Shown here: positions 45,285-54,255 of the stretch, one piece after another
How positions within the stretch are numbered: position 1 is the stretch's first letter
Layout: each line of letters opens with the position of its first letter
Assembly (NCBI GenBank): GCA_002376725.1
Contig: DFOM01000059.1
Coordinates: 1-64,000, forward strand
Direction: 5' to 3'
Length of the DNA stretch: 64,000 nt
Origin: Cloacimonetes bacterium UBA3541
Lineage (GTDB): Bacteria > Cloacimonadota > Cloacimonadia > Cloacimonadales > Cloacimonadaceae
Made by a program: the position numbers and the translations under genes
Notes under the pieces: model-generated
The model's database searches: none
Told to the model about the DNA's origin: nothing
Seen by the model: only the letters and a program-made list of their open reading frames with translations

Positions 45285-46531
45285 AAAATAAATTAACCTT
45301 TATTGAATTATTTGCGGGTGCAGGTGGACTTTCTGAAGGGTTTATAAGAACAGGATTTCAACCAGTGGCATATATTGAAATGGATAAATATTCATGTCTT
45401 ACACTTAAAACTCGTATGGCTTACTATTATTTAAGAAGACAGGGTAAAAGTGCTTTATATTCTGGATATATAAAAGGAGATATAACCCGGGAACAATTAT
45501 ATTCTTATATCCCGCAAAATCTTTTTTGCTCTATTATAAACGAAGAAATAAAGCAGGATACCCTGAGTGAGCTTTTCGGAAAAGTTGAAACAAATATGGA
45601 AAAGAACAATATAAAACAAATCAATATACTTTTAGGTGGGCCACCGTGTCAGTCTTATTCATTAATCGGGCGGGCTCGCGATCTATACAGGATGGAAAAC
45701 GATACAAGAAATTATCTATATAAATTATATACAGAATTTTTAAAAAAATTTAAGCCAGAGATATTTGTTTTTGAAAATGTTCCAGGCTTAATATCAGCTT
45801 ATAAAGGTCAATTATGGAAGGATATACAGGAATGTTTTTCTAAAGCGGGATATAAAATATCTTACAAAATACTCAATGCTTATGATTTTGGGGTTCTTCA
45901 GAATAGAAAGAGAATTATTGCTATTGGGTGGAGAACAGAATTAAACTTGAAATATCCAGAATTTAATAATGATTATATGGTTAAAAAATATAAAGTTGAC
46001 GATATTTTATCTGATTTACCTCCAATAAAAGCAGGTGATAGATTAACAGCAGTTAAGTATGCTGGAAAAGCAACAGAATATCTTACAGAATATGGAATAA
46101 GAAATGATGAAGATATTCTTACCCTTCATATAGCCCGCAGGCATAATAAACAGGACACAATGATTTATGAATTTTATATTAAAAGCTGGTTTGAGAAAAA
46201 GGAGCGCCCTGAATATGACCAACTTCCAGAATATCTTAAAACACACAGAAACAGGACTTCATTTAAAGACCGCTTTAAAATTGTAGCACCTGACCTTCCA
46301 TATTCTCAAACTGTTGTTTCACATCTTGGGAAAGATGGGCATTATTTCATACATCCTGATATCAATCAGTTAAGGTCAATCTCACCAAGAGAGGCGGCAA
46401 GGTTACAGTCATTTCCTGATAATTTTTATTTTGAAGGGTCAATGACATCGGTATTCAGGCAAATCGGGAATGCCGTTCCCCCACTGATGGCTGAAAAAAT
46501 AGCTTTAAAGATCAGGGAGATGATAGGATGA
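45281..46531 (+). CDS. DNA (cytosine-5-)-methyltransferase
   Basis: A 416-residue C5 methylase with all main motifs: I FIELFAGAGGLSEGF, IV with catalytic Cys GGPPCQSYSLIGRARD, VI FVFENVPGL, VIII QNRKRIIAIGW, IX-X AARLQSFPDNFYF and QIGNAVPPLMAEKIA. The target-recognition region lies between motifs VIII and IX (about 215-350); its site cannot be predicted. It shares an operon with a two-GHKL protein, a receiver protein and a mismatch glycosylase. No classical type II endonuclease is recognisable. The stop overlaps the next gene by 4 nt. Confidence 0.95.
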   Translation: MKNKLTFIELFAGAGGLSEGFIRTGFQPVAYIEMDKYSCLTLKTRMAYYYLRRQGKSALYSGYIKGDITREQLYSYIPQNLFCSIINEEIKQDTLSELFGKVETNMEKNNIKQINILLGGPPCQSYSLIGRARDLYRMENDTRNYLYKLYTEFLKKFKPEIFVFENVPGLISAYKGQLWKDIQECFSKAGYKISYKILNAYDFGVLQNRKRIIAIGWRTELNLKYPEFNNDYMVKKYKVDDILSDLPPIKAGDRLTAVKYAGKATEYLTEYGIRNDEDILTLHIARRHNKQDTMIYEFYIKSWFEKKERPEYDQLPEYLKTHRNRTSFKDRFKIVAPDLPYSQTVVSHLGKDGHYFIHPDINQLRSISPREAARLQSFPDNFYFEGSMTSVFRQIGNAVPPLMAEKIALKIREMIG

Positions 46532-48621
46532 AAAAAGATCTAATATTTAAGCCCCGCGCAAGATTAATTCTTCAACTAGGAGACCAACTCATTAAAAATG
46601 AAAGTATTGCATTTCTTGAACTCGTAAAAAATGCTTATGATGCAGATGCAACCAGAGTTAGTATTGTAATGGAAAAAGTTGATGACCCAGAGAATGGGAA
46701 AATAATTATAGAAGATGACGGATGTGGAATGACACCTGAAATTATAACAAATGTCTGGATGGAACCAGGAAGTGATTTTAAGGAAAAAATGTTCAGGGAA
46801 AACATCAGAACGCCAAAATTCAAAAGACTGCCACTCGGTGAGAAAGGGATAGGAAGATTTGCTGTTCATAAGTTAGGAAATCTAATTGAGGTTATAACCA
46901 GAGCTGAAAATAATCCTGAGGTTGTTCTTTCTATAGACTGGAGTCTATTTAATAAATCTGATTACCTTGAAAACATTGGTATCAAGATGATTGAAAGAGA
47001 ACCTGTTTATTTTAAAAACAAAACAGGCACAAGAATAAAAATAAAATTAAAAACTGTATTTTCAAGGGGTAGTGTAAGAACCATTTATAGATCTCTTAAC
47101 TCATTCTGTACACCGTTTAGTGATTCTCAACAATTTAAGATTGATTTCAAGATTGACAGGAAAGAATGGATTGAGGGACTCCTTTCCTGGGATGAGATAA
47201 AAAATTACTCTTTATTTAATTTTCTTTGTGAACTGAAAGGAGAAAAAATAATAAAATTCAGGTATGAGTTCACTCCATGGCCTGCAATGACAAAATTAAA
47301 TGGAAGAATTGTTGATGAAAATAATGAATATATTAAGAAACAATTAATAATAACTGACAGTAAAGGCAATACAATTAATCTTGATAATTTTAAAATAGGA
47401 CATATTAGATTTGAAGGTTTCATATTTGATAGAGATACCCGAATTCTTTCTCTTGGCGTTCATGATAAAAAGGGATTGAAAGAATATCTGGATATGAATG
47501 GAGGAGTTAAAGTATTCCGCGATGGGATAAGGATTTATGATTATGGTGAACCCGATAATGATTGGCTAAACCTTGATAGAAGAAGGGTAAATATTCCAGC
47601 AAAAAGAATAAGTAATAATATTATAATTTCTGCAGTTTATCTTGATAGAGAAAAAAGCATGGATTTAAGAGAAAAAACAAACAGAGAAGGTTTTATTGAA
47701 AATGAAGCATACAATGAATTAAAAAAATCTTTGATTTATTGTCTGGAGAGAGTAGAAGAGTTACGATATGAAGATAAAAATAAAATAAGAACAAATTATG
47801 GTCTGGAAAACAAGAAAGAACCGGTTGTTTCCACTATAAAAGAATTAAAAACAGTGGTTGAAAGTAAAATAAAAGAAGAAACTGTCAAAAGAGAAATCAA
47901 TAAACTCCTTGATAGAATAGAAGGCGATTATGTGCAAATGAAAGAAGTCCTTCTTAAAAGTGCAGGGGCAGGTCTTACATTAAGTGTGGTTATCCACGAG
48001 ATTGAGAAAATAATTGATGAATTAGAAAAAGTTGTAAAATATGAAAAATCTTCTGAGAAAATTATTAACCTTGTTAAACATCTGGCAGACCTTATAGAAG
48101 GCTATACTCTCATAATAAGAAAAACAGAAACTAAAAAATGGGATTTAAAGCAATTAATAAATCAAGCAATATTCAATATGGAATATCGCTTTAAAGTGCA
48201 TAATATTGAAATAAAAAAAGATTATGAGAATAAAACAGATAAATTTGAAGTTAATTGTGCAAGAAATCTTGTATTAAATTCTCTTATGAATATAATGGAC
48301 AACTCAATCTGGTGGATGGAGTATTCAAAAATTCAACATAAGAAAATTTTCATAACTATTTCTGAAAATATAGAGAAGAGTATAACAATAGTTATAGCAG
48401 ACAATGGACCGGGATTAACACTTTCCACTGAAGAAATAATAAAACCATTTGTATCTGCAAAACCTGATGGAATGGGTCTTGGATTGCATATCGTGGATGA
48501 AGTTATGAAGGCTCATAAAGGATTACTTTTATTTCCTCAACCAGATGAGTTTGATATACCAGAGGAATTTGAAAAAGGTGCCATTGTTGCACTTGCATTT
48601 CAAAAGGAGGTTGTAAAATGA
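46528..48621 (+). CDS. ATPase with two GHKL domains (MORC/Hsp90-like plus histidine-kinase-like)
   Basis: A 697-residue soluble protein. The first GHKL ATPase (about 10-200) has N-box FLELVKNAYDADATRV, G1 IIEDDGCGM and G2 LGEKGIGRFAVHK, as in MORC, MutL and Hsp90. A middle S5-like region includes GGVKVFRDGIRIYDYGE and LDRRRVNIP. A helical part has SVVIHEIEKII with His490, like a histidine-kinase H-box. The second GHKL domain has N-box NSLMNIMDNSIWW (about 583), G1 IADNGPGL (about 625) and G2 GMGLGLHIVDEVMKAHKG (about 648). The next gene encodes a receiver domain (4-nt overlap), so phosphotransfer is plausible but unproven. Confidence 0.85.
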   Translation: MKKDLIFKPRARLILQLGDQLIKNESIAFLELVKNAYDADATRVSIVMEKVDDPENGKIIIEDDGCGMTPEIITNVWMEPGSDFKEKMFRENIRTPKFKRLPLGEKGIGRFAVHKLGNLIEVITRAENNPEVVLSIDWSLFNKSDYLENIGIKMIEREPVYFKNKTGTRIKIKLKTVFSRGSVRTIYRSLNSFCTPFSDSQQFKIDFKIDRKEWIEGLLSWDEIKNYSLFNFLCELKGEKIIKFRYEFTPWPAMTKLNGRIVDENNEYIKKQLIITDSKGNTINLDNFKIGHIRFEGFIFDRDTRILSLGVHDKKGLKEYLDMNGGVKVFRDGIRIYDYGEPDNDWLNLDRRRVNIPAKRISNNIIISAVYLDREKSMDLREKTNREGFIENEAYNELKKSLIYCLERVEELRYEDKNKIRTNYGLENKKEPVVSTIKELKTVVESKIKEETVKREINKLLDRIEGDYVQMKEVLLKSAGAGLTLSVVIHEIEKIIDELEKVVKYEKSSEKIINLVKHLADLIEGYTLIIRKTETKKWDLKQLINQAIFNMEYRFKVHNIEIKKDYENKTDKFEVNCARNLVLNSLMNIMDNSIWWMEYSKIQHKKIFITISENIEKSITIVIADNGPGLTLSTEEIIKPFVSAKPDGMGLGLHIVDEVMKAHKGLLLFPQPDEFDIPEEFEKGAIVALAFQKEVVK

Positions 48622-49904
48622 GTTTACCAGAATATGGGAGGGTTGTTATTATAGATGATAATATAAAAGAAGTTGAAGCGTTGATTAAAGTATTATCTAA
48701 ACATAGAACATCCATAACTTATTTTACTGGGGCTAATAATGAATTACCGGACACTCCATTTCCTGATGTAAGAATTGTTTTTCTTGATGTTGTTCTTGAA
48801 GGGCTTACAGGAAAAGATACAAAGACAATTGTGTCCACCCTGATTGGGATTCTTGGGAAAATTGTCGATAAAAACAATGGACCATTTGTTATAGTTTTAT
48901 GGACAAAGCATCCTGAACATGTAAAGGGTCTTAAAAAAGCCCTTAAAACAGAAAAATATAAATATATTCTTATTGACCTTGAAAAAAAAGATTTTTTTGA
49001 TCAGAATGGAGGTTTCAAGCTCGATTCTTATGATTCTCTTAGAAATAGATTAAATGAAAAAATTGCTGGGATTGATATTTTTGATATATTCATCATATGG
49101 GAAAATATTATGAATAATTCAGCAGGTATAACAGTTAATGATTTTTCACAACTGATTAAGTTTAATGATAACTGGAATAATGATATGAAAAATATTTTTT
49201 ATAAAATGGCTGAAGCTTGGGCTGGTAAAACTCTTAAGGAACAAAATACACAGAAAATTTTAAAAAATGCCTTATTCACTTTTAATGGGATTTTTAATGA
49301 TATTTTTGAAGGTTTGATACAGAATGAAAAATACTCAGCTTATCAAGGTACTTTTTCTTCTAACAACATAAATGAAAAAAACAAAGGCAGAATCAATATA
49401 AAATTGTTGCTAGATTTCAGCGATCTGGAAAAGTTTTATCCGGGAGATGTTTACAGAATAAATAAAAATGCAAAGAATAGTTCTGAACTACTGAAGGATA
49501 TTTTGGATATTAATAAGATTAATGATGAAAAATTTTTTAAAATAAAAAAGAAATCAATACAGGTATTTGCAGAAGTGACACCTTTATGTGATTTTCTACA
49601 GGAAAAAATAAAACTATACAGGGTAATAGAAGGATTCATTATTCCAGAAAAATATAAAGATGAACAAAACATTGATCATTATGTAAAAATAAAAAAAGCC
49701 GAATTTATTTATAAAACACCAGTTTTTACGTATAAAAATGAAATATATAGATTAATTCTGGACTTTAAATATTTTTCTTCTAAAACAAAAGATGAACTTA
49801 AAAACTTCTCCCCAATCTTCAGGTTGAGAAAAGAACTATTAAATGATATACAGATAAAACTTTCATCGCATATTAACAGAACAGGAATATTATTTATTGA
49901 TTAA
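48618..49904 (+). CDS. receiver-domain protein with unknown C-terminal effector
   Basis: A 428-residue protein. Residues 1-125 follow a response-regulator receiver: acidic pair in GRVVIIDDNIKEVEAL (D13, D14), phospho-acceptor D57 in IVFLDVVLEGLTGKD, and the T96-K97 pair in FVIVLWTKHPEHV. The remaining 300 residues are rich in Lys, Asn, Ile and Phe with mixed helix and strand, and match no domain I know. There is no DNA-binding output motif. Coupling to the two-GHKL ATPase suggests a kinase-receiver pair; the C-terminus may be the toxic or nucleic-acid-acting part. Confidence 0.7.
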   Translation: MSLPEYGRVVIIDDNIKEVEALIKVLSKHRTSITYFTGANNELPDTPFPDVRIVFLDVVLEGLTGKDTKTIVSTLIGILGKIVDKNNGPFVIVLWTKHPEHVKGLKKALKTEKYKYILIDLEKKDFFDQNGGFKLDSYDSLRNRLNEKIAGIDIFDIFIIWENIMNNSAGITVNDFSQLIKFNDNWNNDMKNIFYKMAEAWAGKTLKEQNTQKILKNALFTFNGIFNDIFEGLIQNEKYSAYQGTFSSNNINEKNKGRINIKLLLDFSDLEKFYPGDVYRINKNAKNSSELLKDILDINKINDEKFFKIKKKSIQVFAEVTPLCDFLQEKIKLYRVIEGFIIPEKYKDEQNIDHYVKIKKAEFIYKTPVFTYKNEIYRLILDFKYFSSKTKDELKNFSPIFRLRKELLNDIQIKLSSHINRTGILFID

Positions 49905-49905
49905 T

Positions 49906-50625
49906 ATGGTAAGAATACAACCCAACATTGTCAAATGGTATCGGATAAATGGACGTGATTTTCCGTGGAGACATACAAAAGACCCTTACAAAATAATGAT
50001 TGCTGAATTTATGCTTCATAGAACAAAAGCAGAACAGGTGGTACCGGTATATTCTAAATTTATAGAAAAATACCCTTGCGTTAAATCTCTTTTCATGGCA
50101 AAAGGAAATGATATTAAAAAATTTACTGCTCATCTTGGATTACATTGGAGAAGCAGGCATTTTATTGAATCCGTCAGATATATCATAAAAAAGTTTGATG
50201 GGAAATTCCCTGATGATTATGATGAACTAAGAAAGATACCTGGAATTGGAGAATATATTGCAGGGGCAATAATGACAGTATCTTTTAATAAACCTGCTCC
50301 TGTGGTTGATAGCAACATAGCCAGATTTATAAATAGATATTACGGATTGAATCTTGATGGAGAACTTAGAAGAAAAAGAGAAATTATAAGAATTGCTTAT
50401 GAACTTTTTAAATACAAAAATCCAGGGTTATTTCTCTTTGCTATTATAGATTTTACAGCAGTTATCTGCAAACCACGAATACCTTTATGTCAGAATTGTC
50501 CCCTGGAAAAAGAATGTGAAAATACGGAGATTACACTATGTAAGAATAAGATCACCAGGCCAAATCAGCAGCAAAAAAAGCAGGAAGGTAAAAAATATCA
50601 GAAATTGGAGATGGATAGTGAATAA
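49906..50625 (+). CDS. HhH-GPD DNA glycosylase, Mig-like T/G mismatch type
   Basis: A MutY/endonuclease III family glycosylase of about 239 residues. The opening GRDFPWRHTKDPYKIMIAEF, the helix-hairpin-helix IPGIGEYIAGAIM with catalytic Asp in PVVDSNIARFINRYYG, and the 4Fe-4S loop CKPRIPLCQNCPLEKEC (C-x6-C-x2-C-x5-C) are clear. The opening and the VVDxNxxRxINRYxG stretch look closer to Mig of Methanothermobacter, which removes T from T/G mismatches made by 5-methylcytosine deamination, than to MutY. Its place beside a C5 methylase fits that job. The ATG at 49906 directly follows the upstream stop. Confidence 0.8.
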   Translation: MVRIQPNIVKWYRINGRDFPWRHTKDPYKIMIAEFMLHRTKAEQVVPVYSKFIEKYPCVKSLFMAKGNDIKKFTAHLGLHWRSRHFIESVRYIIKKFDGKFPDDYDELRKIPGIGEYIAGAIMTVSFNKPAPVVDSNIARFINRYYGLNLDGELRRKREIIRIAYELFKYKNPGLFLFAIIDFTAVICKPRIPLCQNCPLEKECENTEITLCKNKITRPNQQQKKQEGKKYQKLEMDSE

Positions 50626-50757
50626 GAACAAGACAAATCCGTGGATACTAAGAAAAATTTTTGCAATATGTCAGATTTAAGCTGGACGACGGTCTTTAAA
50701 AAGAGTAACACACAATATAAAGTCATCACCGAAGAAAAAAGCAGAGATAAATAATTT
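50618..50757 (+). pseudogene. gene remnant between the two island operons
   Basis: Two tiny overlapping frames fill this gap. A GTG frame reads NKNKTNPWILRKIFAICQI then stops. An ATG frame (50670 onward) reads MSDLSWTTVFKKSNTQYKVI and stops at 50757. The mix of residues, with three Trp, looks more like broken coding sequence than spacer. No family can be named. It may be what is left of a restriction endonuclease or another island gene. Confidence 0.3.
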
Positions 50758-51462
50758 ATGGGTAAAGAAAAGAAATATCCAAAGGCAATTATAAACTGGC
50801 CTGAAGATGAAAGACCACGGGAACGTCTTTTGAAATTAGGTGCTGAAAATCTTTCTAATACAGAACTTTTAGCAATTATTTTAAGAGTCGGCTCAAATGG
50901 TAAAAGTGCTATTGATATGGCAAGGGAATTGATGAATGAATATCAAACTTTTAGAAATATTGACTCTAAGAGTTTTGCCGAACTTAAAAGAAAAGGCTTA
51001 GGTATTGCTAAAATTGCTCAAATAAAAGCAGCTATAGAAATTGGCAAAAGATTTCTTAATGACAAAAGTTTGACTAAAGTCAAGGTTGAAACCAGCAAGG
51101 ATATAGTTGATTATTTTAAGCCTTCCTTGAGGGATATGAAAAAAGAAATTTTTAAAGCAGTTCTGCTTGACGGAAAAAATAAAATAATTAAAGAAGTAAC
51201 TATATCAGAAGGAACTCTTACAAAAAGCATTGTCCATCCGAGAGAGGTTATAAAAGAAGCAGTTATAGAATCTTCAGCGGCTTTGGTACTTATTCATAAC
51301 CACCCAAGCGGTGAGCCTGAACCAAGTCAAGATGATATAGAAATAACTAATCGTATAATCTCTGCCTGTGACCTTGTGGGTATAAAAGTTTTAGACCATA
51401 TTATCATTGGCGATGACAACTATTTTAGTTTTTTCAATGAAGGACTGATAAAGGAGGAGTAA
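50758..51462 (+). CDS. RadC-like JAB/MPN-domain protein
   Basis: A 234-residue RadC-family protein. The helical N-terminal part (ERLLKLGAENLSNTELLAII) precedes a JAB domain whose zinc motif HNHPSGEPEPSQDD is intact (HxHP...S-x-x-D). The name 'DNA repair protein' is historical; the family is common on mobile elements and in defence islands. It starts the second island operon, with the next gene 2 nt downstream after GGAGGAG. Confidence 0.92.
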   Translation: MGKEKKYPKAIINWPEDERPRERLLKLGAENLSNTELLAIILRVGSNGKSAIDMARELMNEYQTFRNIDSKSFAELKRKGLGIAKIAQIKAAIEIGKRFLNDKSLTKVKVETSKDIVDYFKPSLRDMKKEIFKAVLLDGKNKIIKEVTISEGTLTKSIVHPREVIKEAVIESSAALVLIHNHPSGEPEPSQDDIEITNRIISACDLVGIKVLDHIIIGDDNYFSFFNEGLIKEE

Positions 51463-51464
51463 TA

Positions 51465-52361
51465 ATGCCCAAAACCCTTTTTATTGAGGCTGCATACCAA
51501 GTGTTAAAGGAAAAAGGAGAACCATTAAGTGCAGAAGAAATAACTAAAATTGCCCTTGATAAAGGATTAATGAAGACTACTGGCAAAACTCCAGTGGCAA
51601 CTATGGGAGCAAGAATTTATATGGATATGAAAACAAAGGGCAATAATTCTTTATTCACAAAAGTTAAACGAGGTGAGTTTGGTTTGAAAGAATGGCAAGA
51701 ATTTGCTCAAAAGCAGGAAGTCTATGGATATAGAAAAGGTAGTTTTAAAGATGCAGCATATCAAGTTTTAAAATTAGAAAATAAGCCTTTAAGCATTCAA
51801 AAAATTACCGAAATTGCTATGAAGAGAAATCTGTTTACATCCTCTGGCAAAACTCCCGAGGCAACAATGGGAGCACAATTATATACAGATATCAAAAGAT
51901 TGGGGGACCAATCCCCTTTTGTTCAATTGGGCAAAAACAAATTTGGATTACGAGAGTGGGATATTAGCGTTCTTAAAAATGAAATTAAAATTCAGGAAAA
52001 AGAAACAATAATTTCTGAGAAAAAGCGCTCTATTGTTGGAGACCCGATTAACTTTGAAGGATTGATTTATGGACCTTTAAATGAAAATGGAGTTATATTT
52101 TTATTTAGCAAGATTCACGATAAGTTGGAAATAAATATTGAAGCAATTCAGGCAACATTTCCTGACGCTAAAGGTCGGAGGAAAACTACTAAAGGCTGGG
52201 AGGATGTTTGGATTGAATTTGAATATAAGAGTTCACATTTTAAGATTCATAAACACGATCCAAGTGAATGTGACCTTATTGTTTGCTGGGAACATGATTG
52301 GAAAGAATGTCCTATTGATGTTATTGAGTTAAAATCCGTGATACAAAAATTAAAGGGGTAA
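51465..52361 (+). CDS. double HARE-HTH protein with nuclease-like C-terminal domain
   Basis: A 298-residue protein with two HARE-HTH domains (about 1-78 and 90-168). Repeat 1 has AAYQVLKEKGEPLSAEEIT and TTGKTPVATMGARIYMDM. Repeat 2 has AAYQVLKLENKPLSIQKIT and SSGKTPEATMGAQLYTDI. HARE-HTH domains bind DNA in restriction enzymes and chromatin proteins. The C-terminal part (about 185-298) contains WIEFEYKSSHFKIHKHDPS and CDLIVCWEHDWKECP before IDVIELKSV. Its spaced acidic and Lys residues recall PD-(D/E)XK folds, but I cannot prove nuclease activity. It lies between radC and the methylase fusion. Confidence 0.7.
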   Translation: MPKTLFIEAAYQVLKEKGEPLSAEEITKIALDKGLMKTTGKTPVATMGARIYMDMKTKGNNSLFTKVKRGEFGLKEWQEFAQKQEVYGYRKGSFKDAAYQVLKLENKPLSIQKITEIAMKRNLFTSSGKTPEATMGAQLYTDIKRLGDQSPFVQLGKNKFGLREWDISVLKNEIKIQEKETIISEKKRSIVGDPINFEGLIYGPLNENGVIFLFSKIHDKLEINIEAIQATFPDAKGRRKTTKGWEDVWIEFEYKSSHFKIHKHDPSECDLIVCWEHDWKECPIDVIELKSVIQKLKG

Positions 52362-52364
52362 CCT

Positions 52365-54254
52365 ATGCCTGAAAAAGAATATAAACCAACTGAGGAACTT
52401 GAAGCAAAAGAAGGGTATGTAAAGGATTTTTTAACTAACCGATTAATCCGCTCTACCCCGGAGGAACAAGTTAGGCAAATTATGTTGATGAGATTGGTAC
52501 AAGAATACGAATATCCTATAGAATGTATAAAAACAGAGTTTGAAATACAAAAAGGAAGTAAAAGAATTGGTCCCGCAGATATTGTAGTTTTTAAAGATGC
52601 AAAAAGCAAAGACCAGGAGAATATTTGGATTATTGTAGAAACCAAACGCAAAGAACGTTCTGACGGTATTGAACAATTAAAAAGTTATTTGGCTCCCTGC
52701 CTCAACGCTAAGTTTGGGATATGGTTTAATGGTAATAATATTGCCTATATTGAAGTAGTTAGAAACAGGGATAAATTTGAATTCAAAGATGTTCTTAGAA
52801 TACCTAAATGTGGGGAAACTACAATTCATCTTCCAGAAAAGAAAGATTTAAAACCAGCACCAGAATTAAAAAGCATTTTTGAAACATGTCATAATTATAT
52901 TTATGCAAATGAAGGATTGCTTAAGGAAAAAGTTTTTAATGAAGTTTTAAAACTTATTTTTATAAAAATGGTTGATGAAAAAAGAAGTTCTGCAAAATGT
53001 GAATTTGGAATAACATCAGAAGAGGAAGAAGAAATAAAAGAGGGTAAGTCAAGTGTTTTTACAGAAAGAATTATAAATCTTTTTAAAGAAGTAAAGTCAA
53101 TGTATAGTGATGTCTTTGAACAGAATGAAAGGATAAATTTAAAGCCAATTACTCTTGCCTTTGTTGTAAGCCAACTTCAAGAATATAGCCTTATAGAAAC
53201 AAAAGCAGATGTTAAAGGGACTGCCTTTCAGACATTTGTCTCTGCTCACCAAAGGGGAGAGCGAGGTGAATTCTTTACTCCACACCCCATAGTTGAATTA
53301 GCTGTTGAAATGCTTGACCCAAAAGATAATGAAAAATTTATTGACCCTGCATGTGGCTCAGGAGGTTTTCTTGTTAATGGGATGAACTATGTTAAGGAAA
53401 AATTTATCAAGGAAAGACCTGACAAAAAATCTAAAGCAAACGAAATCCTCAAAGAATATACTCATTTTCATATATCAGGTATAGATATTAATCCAGATTT
53501 ATCAAAGGTCGCCAAGATGCATATGATTTTATACGATGATGGGCATACAGGAATATTTTCTGCAAACAGTCTTTCATCATTTGAAGAACTAATGGACTTG
53601 GCGTCAAGGGCACGAGTTCCACTTTCTCTTACTCCTTCGCCTAATGCTTTTGATGTTTTGATGACAAATCCTCCTTTTGGAAGTAAAGGCAAGGTAACAG
53701 ATAAAAGAATCTTAAAGCAGTTTGAACTTGGTTATAAATGGAGACAAGACAAAACCACTGGAAAATGGATAAAAACAGATGAACTACAAAATGGACAAGT
53801 CCCAGATATTTTGTTCATTGAAAGGTGTCTGCAACTTCTCAAAGATGGTGGTAGGATGGCAATCGTCTTACCAGATGGTAATCTAAATAATTCATCTTTA
53901 GGTTATGTTAGGGAATTTATACAGCAGAATGCAAGGATTTTAGCAGTTGTTTCAATGCCTGTTGGAACTTTTATGCAAGCAGGAGTAAACCCCAAGACAA
54001 GCGTTTTATTCTTACAAAAACTCAATGAAGAAAAATTAAATGAACTCAAAAAAGCTAATTATCCAATTTTTATGGCAGTAGTTGAAAAGATTGGCTATGA
54101 CTTAAATTCAAAAACACCAAAAGTTATGTATAAGAAAGATGAAAAAGGAGAGGTTCTAAAAGATGATGATGGCGAGCCAATTATAGATACAGATATTCCA
54201 AAAATTATTGAGGCATTTAAAGACTTTAAAAGAAAATATCAATTAGGATTTTAA
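52365..54254 (+). CDS. PD-(D/E)XK nuclease-N6-adenine methylase fusion (HsdM-like)
   Basis: A 629-residue fusion. The N-terminal domain (about 20-160) is HSDR_N-like with D72 in GPADIVVFKD and E92-T-K94 in IIVETKRKER, a PD-(D/E)XK core. The rest is a type I-like N6-adenine methylase: helical N6_N region, motif I IDPACGSGGFL (about 325) and motif IV NPPFG (about 434). GEFFTPHPIVELAVEML is the usual HsdM lead-in. No helicase HsdR is found next to it, so cutting may come from the fused nuclease, as in type IIB/IIG enzymes such as BcgI that pair an RM protein with an S subunit. The S gene is two genes downstream. Confidence 0.88.
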   Translation: MPEKEYKPTEELEAKEGYVKDFLTNRLIRSTPEEQVRQIMLMRLVQEYEYPIECIKTEFEIQKGSKRIGPADIVVFKDAKSKDQENIWIIVETKRKERSDGIEQLKSYLAPCLNAKFGIWFNGNNIAYIEVVRNRDKFEFKDVLRIPKCGETTIHLPEKKDLKPAPELKSIFETCHNYIYANEGLLKEKVFNEVLKLIFIKMVDEKRSSAKCEFGITSEEEEEIKEGKSSVFTERIINLFKEVKSMYSDVFEQNERINLKPITLAFVVSQLQEYSLIETKADVKGTAFQTFVSAHQRGERGEFFTPHPIVELAVEMLDPKDNEKFIDPACGSGGFLVNGMNYVKEKFIKERPDKKSKANEILKEYTHFHISGIDINPDLSKVAKMHMILYDDGHTGIFSANSLSSFEELMDLASRARVPLSLTPSPNAFDVLMTNPPFGSKGKVTDKRILKQFELGYKWRQDKTTGKWIKTDELQNGQVPDILFIERCLQLLKDGGRMAIVLPDGNLNNSSLGYVREFIQQNARILAVVSMPVGTFMQAGVNPKTSVLFLQKLNEEKLNELKKANYPIFMAVVEKIGYDLNSKTPKVMYKKDEKGEVLKDDDGEPIIDTDIPKIIEAFKDFKRKYQLGF

Positions 54255-54255
54255 G

